14,581 nt of DNA from PALSA-612 sp046729255 (GCA_046729255.1 JBKPGF010000100.1:1-14581), one strand, 5' to 3'; shown: positions 5,895 to 12,859, counted from the stretch's first letter. Translations and numbers: made by a program. The notes: generated from the letters alone by a model not told the origin.

Positions 5895-7256
5895 GTGACC
5901 CCCCAGCGGAGAACGGCCCTCGTGTCGGTCGGCGCCGCGTGCGCGCTCATTGCGCTCAAGCTGACCACTGGTCTGGCGAGCGGCAGCCTCGGGCTCGTCT
6001 CCGAAGCCGTCCACTCCGGGACGGATCTCGTGGCCGCGCTGCTGACGTTCTTCGCAGTCGGTGTCGCCGTCAGGCCGGCGGACCGCGGCCATCCGTACGG
6101 ACACGGCAAGGCAGAGCATCTCGCGGCGCTCGCGGAGGCAGCCGTGCTCGTCGCCGTGTCGATCGGCGTCGCAACCTTCGCGGTGCTGCGGCTCACGGAC
6201 GTGATCGAGACCGAGGTCGACACGCACTGGTGGGTGTTCGCGGTCGCGATCGCGGTCATCGGGATCGATCTCTCTCGAACGGTGATCTCGCTCCGCTCGG
6301 CGCGTCGCTATTCGAGCGCGGCGCTCCTCTCGAACGCGCTGCACTTCGGAAGCGATCTGGCTGGCACCGTCGCCGTCTTGCTCGGTCTCGTCGCGGCGGC
6401 GCTCGGCTGGCCACAGGGCGACTCGGTGGCGGCGCTCTTCGTCTCCTTCCTCGTCGTGACGGCGGCTCTTCGCCTCATTCGGCGGAATGTCGACGTGCTC
6501 ATGGACCGTGCTCCCGCCGATGCGGTGGAGACCGCCAGGCAGGCGATCCGAGTGCACGTGCCCGGAGTCTCGCTGCGCCGCCTGCGCCTGCGGCAGGCCG
6601 CCGGGCTTCACTTCGTCGACGTGGTGATAGGCGTCTCTCCAGGGGCGGCGGTCGCCCAGGGCCACGCCGCCGCCGACGCGGTCGAAGATGCCGTGAGCCG
6701 GGCGCTGCCGGAGGCGGACGTCATCGTCCACGTCGAGCCGCAGCCGCCGGAGGAGGTCGAGATCCGTGAACGGGCGCAGGAAGCCGCGCTCCGTGTGCCC
6801 AGCGTCCGCGAGGTGCACAACGTCAACGTCCTCGACGTCGACGGGCGAACCGAGATCTCCCTCCACCTGAAGCTGCCGGGGACGCTGAGCCTGGGGGAGG
6901 CTCACGGCGTCGCCGAGCGGGTGGAGCAGACGATTCTCGACGCGATCCCGGAGGCCGGGACGGTGCGGACCCACCTCGAGCCGCTCGCGGAGGCGGCGGA
7001 GGGTCGTCGCCCGAGTGGGTTCGAGGTGAAGGATCACCTGGAAGCGGTGCTGCGCATCGTGACCGACGAGATGGGTGCGCCGCCGCGGTCGATGCGAATG
7101 CTCGAGACCGACGACGGCCTCGTCCTCTTCCTCACGCTTGTTCTCGATCCGCACACGGAGCTGGCGGCTGCGCACGAGCGGGCAAGCGCGGTCGAGGAGC
7201 GAATCCGGAGCGAGCGATCGAACATCGCCGACGTGCACGTTCATACAGAACCCTGA
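5895..7256 (+). CDS. Cation diffusion facilitator with three tandem C-terminal domains, 453 aa
   Basis: A metal/proton antiporter that exports divalent cations, probably Zn(II), from the cytoplasm. Six membrane segments lie within residues about 7-195. The metal site is HxxxD in segment 2 (His40, Asp44 in AVHSGTD) and HxxxD in segment 5 (His150, Asp154 in ALHFGSD). The His-rich loop GHPYGHGKAEHLAAL (65-79) is also typical. HxxxD in both helices resembles zinc-type CDFs. Ordinary CDFs have about 300 aa and one cytoplasmic domain; here three ferredoxin-like domains follow, about 205-282, 286-363 and 376-453, ending VHVEP, THLEP and VHTEP. GTG 5895 is chosen for the TAGGCT box; the open frame upstream is Arg/Ala-rich and overlaps the cyclase, so it is not coding. 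It diverges from the zinc-knuckle gene. Confidence 0.93.
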   Translation: MTPQRRTALVSVGAACALIALKLTTGLASGSLGLVSEAVHSGTDLVAALLTFFAVGVAVRPADRGHPYGHGKAEHLAALAEAAVLVAVSIGVATFAVLRLTDVIETEVDTHWWVFAVAIAVIGIDLSRTVISLRSARRYSSAALLSNALHFGSDLAGTVAVLLGLVAAALGWPQGDSVAALFVSFLVVTAALRLIRRNVDVLMDRAPADAVETARQAIRVHVPGVSLRRLRLRQAAGLHFVDVVIGVSPGAAVAQGHAAADAVEDAVSRALPEADVIVHVEPQPPEEVEIRERAQEAALRVPSVREVHNVNVLDVDGRTEISLHLKLPGTLSLGEAHGVAERVEQTILDAIPEAGTVRTHLEPLAEAAEGRRPSGFEVKDHLEAVLRIVTDEMGAPPRSMRMLETDDGLVLFLTLVLDPHTELAAAHERASAVEERIRSERSNIADVHVHTEP

Positions 7257-7262
7257 GATCCG

Positions 7263-7268
7263 TAGGCT
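7263..7268 (+). promoter_or_regulatory. Leaderless-type -10 box TAGGCT
   Basis: TAGGCT is followed by 6 nt and the ATG at 7275. It lies 6 nt after the transporter stop codon, so the hydrolase gene may be transcribed independently even though the gap is only 18 nt. Confidence 0.5.
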
Positions 7269-7274
7269 CTCGCG

Positions 7275-8135
7275 ATGCGCCTCTGCATGTTCACGCCCCT
7301 CGACCGCGACCTTCGCCGCGGCTGGCCGGGAAGGATCGAGGGCGACCGCGTCATCCAGCTTGCTGCGCAGACACTCCAGGCGTTCTTCACGGGCGGTGGC
7401 GCGGCGCGGGAGCACGCGGAGTACCGCCTGGACGAGGTGCGGCTCCTGGCGCCGATGCAGCGGCCCCCGTCCATCCGCGACTTCTACGCGTTCGAGGAGC
7501 ACGTCCGCGGTGCACGAGCCCTGCGCGGTGCGGGGCCGCCCCCGCCGGAGTGGTACGAGCTTCCCGTCTTCTACTTCTCGAACCCGGCGGCGGTCTACGG
7601 ACCGGGCGACGAGATTCCGTTTCCGGAGGGCGTCGAAGAGCTCGACTACGAGCTCGAGCTCGCCGCAGTGATCGGCGCAGATGGCCGAATCGGCGGCTTT
7701 ACCGTCATGAACGACTGGTCGGCGCGCGACCTGCAGCGAGCCGAGATGGCGGTCGGGCTTGGCCCCTCGAAGGGGAAGGACTTCGCGACGAGCCTCGGCC
7801 CGGTGCTCGTCACCGTCGACGAGCTCGACGGCTCCGAGGCGGAGATGGTGGCGCGTGTGAACGGTGAGGAGCGCTCACGGGGCAACGCGAGGGACATGCA
7901 TCACTCGTGGCAGGCGATCCTCGCCCATGCGGCGCGGAACACCGAGCTCTCACCGGGCGACGTCCTCGGGTCGGGGACGGTGGGGACGGGGTGCATCCTC
8001 GAGGCGGGGGATGGTCGCTGGCTCCGTCCCGGCGACGTCGTCGAGCTCGAGATCGAGGGCATCGGCGTCCTCCGGAACACCGTCGGCCAGGCCGGAAGCG
8101 ACACGTCCGAAACGGTCAGTCCTAGGTACCCATGA
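7275..8135 (+). CDS. Fumarylacetoacetate hydrolase family protein, 286 aa
   Basis: FAH-family metal-dependent hydrolase, possibly the fumarylacetoacetase that yields fumarate and acetoacetate at the end of tyrosine catabolism. The metal ligands expected from mouse FAH can be placed: Asp69 (RDFYAFEEH), Glu126 and Glu128 (DYELELAAVIG) and Asp147 (MNDWSARD). His76 sits seven residues after Asp69, the same spacing as the FAH catalytic His, and Lys168 is in KGKDFATSLGPVLVT. The GSGTVGTGCILE block near residue 236 is the usual C-terminal motif. At 286 aa it is shorter than animal FAH (about 420) but normal for bacterial members, which also include acylpyruvases and hydratases. The HPPD gene 3 kb upstream favours the tyrosine role. 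Confidence 0.85.
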   Translation: MRLCMFTPLDRDLRRGWPGRIEGDRVIQLAAQTLQAFFTGGGAAREHAEYRLDEVRLLAPMQRPPSIRDFYAFEEHVRGARALRGAGPPPPEWYELPVFYFSNPAAVYGPGDEIPFPEGVEELDYELELAAVIGADGRIGGFTVMNDWSARDLQRAEMAVGLGPSKGKDFATSLGPVLVTVDELDGSEAEMVARVNGEERSRGNARDMHHSWQAILAHAARNTELSPGDVLGSGTVGTGCILEAGDGRWLRPGDVVELEIEGIGVLRNTVGQAGSDTSETVSPRYP

Positions 8136-8166
8136 CCTCCTCCCCGCTGCGAGCATAGGTCGGGAG

Positions 8167-8205
8167 ATGCCACGCCTGGGTAACGAGACCGCGCCGAGAT
8201 CGTGA
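8167..8205 (+). CDS. Possible 12-codon leader peptide before the phosphatase
   Basis: ATG 8167 opens a 12-aa frame (MPRLGNETAPRS) whose TGA (8203-8205) overlaps the GTG at 8202 as GTGA. A CATAGGTC sequence (8154-8161) lies just upstream but does not fit the TANNNT box well. It might couple translation into the phosphatase, which otherwise has no RBS. It is very short and could be coincidence. Confidence 0.2.
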   Translation: MPRLGNETAPRS

Positions 8206-8846
8206 CGATGAGTCCTCGGGCCACGCGCACCATCGTGCTCGACTTCGACGGCACGATCACCGAGAACGACCTGCTCGACCGGATCGCACGGGAGTTCGGC
8301 GACCCCGCCGTCTACCAAGAAGTCGAGAACGGCCTCCACGACGGGACGATCACCCTCCGGGAGTGCATCACCCGCGAGTACGAACCGGTCACGCTCCCGC
8401 TCGACGACGCCGTCGCCTGGGTGCTCGACGAAGTGCGCGTCCGGCCCGGCCTGCCTGAGCTCGTCGAACTCGCCCGCGCGGAAGCGTGGAACGTCACGGT
8501 GCTCTCCAGCGGTTTCGAGGAGCTGATCCGCCCGGTGCTGGCAGCTGCGGGCGTCGAGGAAATCGACGTGCTCGCCAACAACGTGGACGCGGGACCCGAC
8601 GGCTGGCATGTGCGCTGGCGCGACGAGACAGTGTGCACAGCCTGCAACGAGGCGTGCAAGCGGAACGGCCTCCCGGGTGACGGCGAGATCGTGTACGTCG
8701 GTGACGGCATCTCCGACCGCTGCGCGGCAGTCGCGTCGGACCGGATCTTTGCGACCCGCGGGCTCGCTCGCTACCTCGCCGAGCGCGACATTCCGTACGA
8801 GCCCTTCGACGACTTCCACGACGTCGTCGCGGGTCTGAAGGGCTAG
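8202..8846 (+). CDS. HAD-family phosphatase, MtnX/SerB-like, 214 aa
   Basis: A haloacid dehalogenase superfamily phosphomonoesterase. The nucleophile motif I is DFDGTIT with Asp14 and Asp16, motif II is VLSSGF (Ser near residue 104), and motif IV is YVGDGISDRCAA (Asp near 168 and 172). A CxxCNExCK cluster before motif IV recalls the Cys-rich cap of MtnX, the 2-hydroxy-3-keto-5-methylthiopentenyl-1-phosphate phosphatase of methionine salvage. Phosphoserine phosphatase is the other close relative. No other salvage genes are nearby, so the substrate is unproven. The frame closes upstream at a TAA (8181-8183), so only GTG 8202 or ATG 8208 can start it. Its TAG stop is the first half of the next gene's putative -10 box. 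Confidence 0.85.
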   Translation: MTMSPRATRTIVLDFDGTITENDLLDRIAREFGDPAVYQEVENGLHDGTITLRECITREYEPVTLPLDDAVAWVLDEVRVRPGLPELVELARAEAWNVTVLSSGFEELIRPVLAAAGVEEIDVLANNVDAGPDGWHVRWRDETVCTACNEACKRNGLPGDGEIVYVGDGISDRCAAVASDRIFATRGLARYLAERDIPYEPFDDFHDVVAGLKG

Positions 8847-8849
8847 TGT
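8844..8849 (+). promoter_or_regulatory. Leaderless-type -10 box TAGTGT
   Basis: TAGTGT begins at the phosphatase stop codon and is followed by 7 nt and the GTG at 8857. It favours GTG 8857 over the in-frame GTG at 8848. Confidence 0.45.
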
Positions 8850-8856
8850 GAGCGTC

Positions 8857-9816
8857 GTGGACGTACGGGCAGCGACGGAGTCGGATCTCGACAGCCTGAA
8901 GAAGCTCTGGCTTGCCTTCGAGCGCGAGAACCCGTCACCGGAGTACGAGGACGTGGACGAGGCCGTCGAGCTGGCGGAGGTCGAGGAGTACCTGCGGGAC
9001 CACGTCGCGCTGCTCGCCGAAGACGGCGATGAGACAGCCGGCTTCGTCCTCGCGCGTATGCGTGGCCCGCGCCATGGCTGGATCAGCGACCTGTACGTGA
9101 CGCCGAGCTTCCGCCGCGCGGGCGCAGCAGGACGCCTCGTCCGCGACGCGGCATCGGCACTGCGCGAGCGTGGGGCGGACGTCATCGAGCTCGATGTCCG
9201 GCCGTGGAACGACGAAGCGCGGATCGTCTACGAGCGCTGGGGCTTCAGGGAGAGCAAGCTCACGCTCGCCGCCAAGGCAGAAGACCTCGAGAAGCGCCTT
9301 TCACGTGACGCGCCAGACCCGTCCCACGGACTCGTCTTCGCACAGACCGATGACGAGGCGCGCGTCGCGAAGGCAGTGGGCTCGTTCCTGCCCCGGCTCG
9401 GCCGCTCCGAGCGGACGGATGTTCATCCGCCTGCGAACGGTTGGATCGCCGTCGACGACGAGCTCTGCAGCGGGAACCCGACGCTGCTGACGCGCCTCGC
9501 GCAGGAGCTCTCCTACCGCACGGGCGGTATCGTGCTGACGCTCGGCGTCGAGGAGGGAACGGTCGTGCGCTACGTCCTTTTCGACAAGGGCTCGATCGCC
9601 GACGAGTACTGCTCGCTCCCGGAGTACCACGGGCCGCTGCCGCCGGGCGACGTCGTGGCGCTCAACGCGAATCCTACGGTTGCGCAGCGGCTGACGGGCG
9701 CCGACCCCGAACGGGTGCGAACGGCCGCGCGCACGGCGACGTCCGCGGCCGACCTGCCGCCCGCCGAAGACCTCTATCGTGAAATAGCCGACGTATTGGG
9801 GGTGCCGCTGCCATGA
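8857..9816 (+). CDS. GNAT acetyltransferase with an extra C-terminal domain, 319 aa
   Basis: The N-terminal half (about 1-145) is a GCN5-related N-acetyltransferase domain: opening VRAATESDLDSLKKLW, acetyl-CoA motif A ISDLYVTPSFRRAGAAGRLV (about 76-95), and the late PWNDEARIVYERWGFRESKL strand. It would acetylate an amine using acetyl-CoA; the substrate is unknown. Residues about 155-319 form a second domain I cannot name confidently. It contains NGWIAVDDEL, TGGIVLTLGVEEGTVVRYVLF and PEYHGPLPPGDVVALNANPT, and resembles small actinobacterial uncharacterised proteins. GTG 8857 is chosen for the TAGTGT box and because GNATs normally begin within a few residues of the first strand. The stop overlaps the GST start (ATGA). 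Confidence 0.87.
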   Translation: MDVRAATESDLDSLKKLWLAFERENPSPEYEDVDEAVELAEVEEYLRDHVALLAEDGDETAGFVLARMRGPRHGWISDLYVTPSFRRAGAAGRLVRDAASALRERGADVIELDVRPWNDEARIVYERWGFRESKLTLAAKAEDLEKRLSRDAPDPSHGLVFAQTDDEARVAKAVGSFLPRLGRSERTDVHPPANGWIAVDDELCSGNPTLLTRLAQELSYRTGGIVLTLGVEEGTVVRYVLFDKGSIADEYCSLPEYHGPLPPGDVVALNANPTVAQRLTGADPERVRTAARTATSAADLPPAEDLYREIADVLGVPLP

Positions 9817-10394
9817 TCACGCTCTACGACGCCGATCGCTGCCCGTACTGCGCTCGCGTGCGCATCGTGCTCGCCGAGAAGGACATCCCGCACGAGACCG
9901 TCGTCATCGACCTGGCCGACCGGCCGGCATGGCTGTACGAGAAGAACTCGGCGGGCAGAGTGCCGGTGCTCGAGGAGGACGGCCTCTGCATCCCCGAGTC
10001 GGCAGTGATCATGGAGCTGCTCGAGGAGCGCTTCCCCGAGCCAGCCCTGCTGCCCGCCGACGCGGCCGACCGTGCCCTGGTCCGGCTGGCCGTGTGGCGG
10101 TTCGACGACGACTTCTCGCGCGACTACTACGCGGTGCGCCGCGACGACGACGGCGCGGCCGAGCGCCTCTCGTCCAGGCTCGAGGCCCTCGACGCGCGCC
10201 TCTCCTCGTCGCCGTACCTCGTGGGCTCGAGCTACAGCCTCGCCGACATCGCGTGGTTCCCGTGGCTGCCGCGTGCCGAGGCCTATCTCGGTGTCCGGGT
10301 CGACGACTACCCGGCCATCGAAGCCTGGATCGAACGCCTGGCGGAGCGGCCCGCGATCGCAGCCGAGCTCGACATCGTGGCCGCGCTGCGGTGA
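9813..10394 (+). CDS. Glutathione S-transferase-like protein with a CPYC site, 193 aa
   Basis: A thioredoxin-fold N-terminal domain (1-75) with CPYC at residues 10-13, SAGRVPVLEEDG (the conserved cis-Pro strand, about 46-57) and IPESAVIMELLEERFP, followed by an all-helical GST C-terminal domain with SYSLADIAWFPWLPR. CPYC is a glutaredoxin-type redox pair rather than the Ser/Tyr of classical GSTs, so it may be an omega-like thiol transferase or, by context with HPPD and FAH, a maleylacetoacetate isomerase. Zeta-class isomerases normally carry an SSCSWRVR-like motif, not seen here. Actinobacteria commonly use mycothiol, so the true thiol cofactor is uncertain. It overlaps its neighbours by 4 nt on both sides (ATGA, GTGA), so GNAT-GST-rhodanese form one translationally coupled unit. 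Confidence 0.88.
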   Translation: MITLYDADRCPYCARVRIVLAEKDIPHETVVIDLADRPAWLYEKNSAGRVPVLEEDGLCIPESAVIMELLEERFPEPALLPADAADRALVRLAVWRFDDDFSRDYYAVRRDDDGAAERLSSRLEALDARLSSSPYLVGSSYSLADIAWFPWLPRAEAYLGVRVDDYPAIEAWIERLAERPAIAAELDIVAALR

Positions 10395-11179
10395 GCGCGC
10401 TCCCTCCCGTCGTCACCGCGTCGTGGGTGGCGGAGCACGGGGCCGAGGACGACGTGCTCGTTGCGGACGTCCGTGGGCCGAATGCCCATGCGCGTGGCCA
10501 CCTGTCGGGATCGATACCGCTCGTGGTGGGCGCGCCGGGACAGTTCACGGACAGCGATGTCGTCGAAGCCTTCGCGCGAGAGGTCGGCCTGCGCCTCAGG
10601 CGCCATGGCATCACCGGTGATGAGCGACTTGTACTCTACGACGAGGGGAGATGTGTGGCAGCGGCATCCGCGTTGCAGGCGATCGAGCTGGCCGGCCATC
10701 CACAGGTCGCGGTGCTCGCCGGCGGCCTTGCCTCGTGGCAGGGCGAGATCGCCGAAGGTACCGTCGTGCTGGAGAAGACGCGGGCCGAGCTGGAACCGAA
10801 GCTCGACGCGTTCCCGACGCTCACGGAGCTCCGCGAGCGGCTGGCCGACCCGACGCTGACGATCATCGACGTGCGACGGCCCGACGAGTACGCCGGCGCC
10901 GCGGGCGCGCCGTGTGATCCACGACAGGGTCACATCGCGGGGGCGCGGAACGTCGACGTCGTGACGCTCTTCTCCGGGCCAGGCGAGCCGCGTCCGGCGG
11001 ACGAGATCAGGGATGTCGCCGGCTTGCCCGAGAGTGGTGACGTCGTCGCGTACTGCCACTCGGGATCGAGATCGGCACTCGCGATGATGGCTCTGCGCTC
11101 AGCCGGCTATCGCGCGCGCAACTACGTTGGGTCCTGGCATGAGTGGAGCCGGCATTCAGAGCTTCCGTTCGAGCGGTGA
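10391..11179 (+). CDS. sseA: Thiosulfate/3-mercaptopyruvate sulfurtransferase, tandem rhodanese, 262 aa
   Basis: A two-domain rhodanese that moves sulfane sulfur from thiosulfate or 3-mercaptopyruvate to a thiophilic acceptor such as cyanide or a thiol. Domain 1 (about 8-125: LVADVRGPNAHARGHLSGSIPL) has Asp-Glu-Gly-Arg at the loop where Cys would sit and is presumably structural. Domain 2 (about 130-258: IIDVRRPDEY, QGHIAGARNVD) has the active loop YCHSGSRSA with Cys222. The last strand and helix end NYVGSWHEWSRHSELPFER. Length is normal for SseA. The GTG start overlaps the GST stop (GTGA, 10391-10394). The final 19 codons are repeated, with divergence, 47 nt after the stop, beyond a hairpin. 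Confidence 0.93.
   Translation: MSALPPVVTASWVAEHGAEDDVLVADVRGPNAHARGHLSGSIPLVVGAPGQFTDSDVVEAFAREVGLRLRRHGITGDERLVLYDEGRCVAAASALQAIELAGHPQVAVLAGGLASWQGEIAEGTVVLEKTRAELEPKLDAFPTLTELRERLADPTLTIIDVRRPDEYAGAAGAPCDPRQGHIAGARNVDVVTLFSGPGEPRPADEIRDVAGLPESGDVVAYCHSGSRSALAMMALRSAGYRARNYVGSWHEWSRHSELPFER
11120..11179 (+). repeat. Direct repeat, copy 1 (3' end of sseA)
   Basis: Codons NYVGSWHEWSRHSELPFER plus TGA. It matches 11227-11286 in 48 of 57 coding positions by my count. Most differences are synonymous, leaving 17 of 19 residues identical. Confidence 0.85.
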
Positions 11180-11196
11180 GGTGGAAGAAGGAGGTC

Positions 11197-11223
11197 CGCG
11201 GGGGAAACATGGTTTCCCCCGCG
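11197..11223. terminator. Strong bidirectional terminator-like hairpin
   Basis: A perfect 12-bp stem, CGCGGGGGAAAC (11197-11208) with GTTTCCCCCGCG (11212-11223), and a 3-nt loop ATG. It lies between the convergent sseA and glutamine amidotransferase genes, so it could stop transcription from both sides. Only three T residues follow on the plus strand. The loop is the start codon of the 25-codon ORF at 11209. Confidence 0.7.
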
Positions 11224-11286
11224 TTTAACTACGTGGGGTCCTGGCACGAGTGGAGCAGGCAGTCGGAGCTTCCGCTGGAACGCTAG
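11209..11286 (+). pseudogene. 25-codon ORF carrying a second, diverged sseA 3' end
   Basis: ATG 11209 opens MVSPAF and continues in frame into NYVGSWHEWSRQSELPLER and TAG, a second copy of the last 19 residues of SseA (His to Gln, Phe to Leu; otherwise identical). An AAGGAGG (11188-11194) lies 14 nt upstream. It is most simply a remnant of a homologous sseA 3' end left by recombination, but the in-frame start and RBS-like sequence leave open a translated microprotein. Its stop codon overlaps the stop of the convergent amidotransferase gene. Confidence 0.5.
11227..11286 (+). repeat. Direct repeat, copy 2 (diverged sseA 3' end)
   Basis: The homology begins at AACTACGT right after the hairpin and its TTT, and runs to the stop codon, which is TAG here instead of TGA. 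The third-position pattern of change suggests the copy evolved as coding sequence before arriving here. Confidence 0.85.
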
Positions 11287-11987
11287 ACGCCGACGGCGAC
11301 GCGCTCGGCGGCCTCGACGAAGTTGCCGCAGAGTCGCCGGCCGATGGACTCCCACTCGGCTGCCCGGCGGTCGAACTCGGCGAGGAAGTCGTCGGGTGAG
11401 CCCGGGACTTCGTGAGGCTCGGCGGCGAACCACTCCTCGAGGGTCTCGCGGGTCACCTCAGGGTGGAACTGGATGCCCCACACGCTGTCACCGAGCCTGA
11501 ACGCCTGCGGGCAGCAGTCGCTGCGTGCCAGCACGTGGGCGCCCGCCGGCGCGGCGAGCTCGTAGTAGTGCCACGAGAACGCCGGGAAGCGCTCGGGTAG
11601 GCCGTCGAAGACGGGGTCCTCCGCGGCGTCTTCCGTCAGCTCGACGTCGATCCAGCCCACCTCGGGCTCGCGCATCGCCGTGACCTCGGCGTGCGCGGCC
11701 CTTGCGATCAGTTGCGCTCCGAGGCAGATCCCGAGCACGGGGACGTGGAGGTGGAGCAGCCGCTGGAGGAAGAAGTTCTCGTCGCGTAGCCAGGGATGCC
11801 GGTCGTCCTGGTCCGCGTGCATCGAGCCACCGAAGATCATGACGGCGCCGTAGTCGTCGACCGGTGCGGGGGGCGGCGTGCCCCACGCGAGCGACCAGGC
11901 GTCGACCTGATGACCTCGCTGCTCCGCCTCCTCGCCGAACACTCCCGGCGGGACGTTCGAGCCGTGGAGGATGGCGAGTACCTTCAT
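11283..11987 (-). CDS. Class I glutamine amidotransferase (GATase1, GMP-synthase-like), 234 aa
   Basis: A stand-alone triad glutamine amidotransferase domain that hydrolyses glutamine, or a related gamma-glutamyl amide, and may pass ammonia to a partner. It starts MKVLAILHGSNVPPGVF. The nucleophile is Cys88 in VLGICLGAQLIA and the second and third triad members are His175 and Glu177 in IQFHPEVT. The FGGSMHADQDD loop (about 52-62) is typical of the GuaA-like and gamma-glutamyl peptide hydrolase-like subfamily. Length fits single-domain members; there is no synthase domain, so it is not GuaA itself. ATG 11987 overlaps the DUF72 stop (ATGA, 11984-11987); a longer reading upstream overlaps DUF72 in another frame and is rejected. 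The acceptor substrate is unknown. Confidence 0.9.
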   Translation of the reverse strand: MKVLAILHGSNVPPGVFGEEAEQRGHQVDAWSLAWGTPPPAPVDDYGAVMIFGGSMHADQDDRHPWLRDENFFLQRLLHLHVPVLGICLGAQLIARAAHAEVTAMREPEVGWIDVELTEDAAEDPVFDGLPERFPAFSWHYYELAAPAGAHVLARSDCCPQAFRLGDSVWGIQFHPEVTRETLEEWFAAEPHEVPGSPDDFLAEFDRRAAEWESIGRRLCGNFVEAAERVAVGV

Positions 11988-12859
11988 CCGCTGTCGAACT
12001 GTAGCTGGCCTTGCTTCGCAGGTTCTAATCCGCCCGAGGCCGGCACCTCGGCTTGATCCAGCAATCGCCGCAACAACTGGGCTCCGCTCGGTGCGTAGTC
12101 GTAGCGGTTGTTGTTGAAGAGCGCGTATGCCTCCTCCGCCTGCCCGGCGAGCTCGCGGAGCGGATCCACCCACTCGGCGAGCTCCTCCTCCGAGTAGCGC
12201 CAGTCGAAGCGCTCGCCGGACGTCCTTGCCTCGCGGATGTTCCACGTCTTCCAGTTCCGCCCGTGGTAGCGGACGTAGGCGACCGGATGCGTCGCCGCGG
12301 AAATCGACGGGATGACGTTCGACGCACGCGTTCGCGGCGCGTCGACGGAGACGAATGCGAGGCCGTTTCGCTCGAGGAAGGAGAGCGTGTCCGCCTGTTC
12401 GTCCGGCTCCAGCCACGACCGATGGCGGAACTCGACGAGCGGAACGAGTGGGTCGAGCAGGTCGCGGGCGGCGGCGAGCTCGTCGAGCGCCTGGCGCGAC
12501 TTTTTGACCCGCGGGTGGTACTGGAGCAGGACGCCGCGCATCTTCCCGGAGCGCTCGAGCGGCCCCAGGGCATCGCGGAACTCCCTGAACGCCTGCTCGC
12601 GCTCGGCTTCGCGGTGGCCGGTCATCTCGCCGGAGGCCTTGACGTGGAAGGTGAAGTCGGCCGGCGTCCGCTCGGCCCACTTCTCGGCCGTCTCGGGGGA
12701 CGGCAACGCGTAGAACGGCGAATCGACCTCGACGACGTCGAAGTGGTCGGCGTAGTAGCGGAGACGGTCGGCCGCGCTCGAGACACCGCGCGGGTACCAG
12801 TGCTTCACCATGCCCTCGTCCGCCCACGAGCATACGCCGATGCGAACGGTGGTCGCCAC
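11984..12859 (-). CDS. DUF72 (YecE-like) TIM-barrel protein, 291 aa
   Basis: A DUF72 family protein with a predicted TIM-barrel fold; the reaction is not established. Family blocks in order: RIGVCSWADEGMVKHWYP (6-23), FDVVEVDSPFYALP (40-53), FTFHVKASGEMTG (about 69-81), LLQYHPRVKKS, LVEFRHRSWL (about 140-149), FVSVDAPR, VAYVRYHGRN and the C-terminal ALFNNNRYDYAPSGAQ. Length is normal. The GTG at 12859 is favoured by a TATCCT box 7 nt upstream. It is translationally coupled to the glutamine amidotransferase downstream, so the two form a probable operon. The last 15 residues (EPAKQGQLQFDSG) look like an unconserved tail. Confidence 0.93.
   Translation of the reverse strand: MATTVRIGVCSWADEGMVKHWYPRGVSSAADRLRYYADHFDVVEVDSPFYALPSPETAEKWAERTPADFTFHVKASGEMTGHREAEREQAFREFRDALGPLERSGKMRGVLLQYHPRVKKSRQALDELAAARDLLDPLVPLVEFRHRSWLEPDEQADTLSFLERNGLAFVSVDAPRTRASNVIPSISAATHPVAYVRYHGRNWKTWNIREARTSGERFDWRYSEEELAEWVDPLRELAGQAEEAYALFNNNRYDYAPSGAQLLRRLLDQAEVPASGGLEPAKQGQLQFDSG

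Noticed and set aside
5682..7502. 606-codon minus-strand open frame
   Set aside because: It covers the CDF transporter and parts of its neighbours antisense. Its product is Arg/Asp/His-rich without domains, a typical shadow in GC-rich DNA, while the plus-strand genes carry clear motifs.
11988..12833. Upstream extension of the glutamine amidotransferase frame to 516 codons
   Set aside because: The extension overlaps the DUF72 gene in another frame, is Arg/Ala/Gly-rich and has no domain; the family start at ATG 11987 is coupled to the DUF72 stop.
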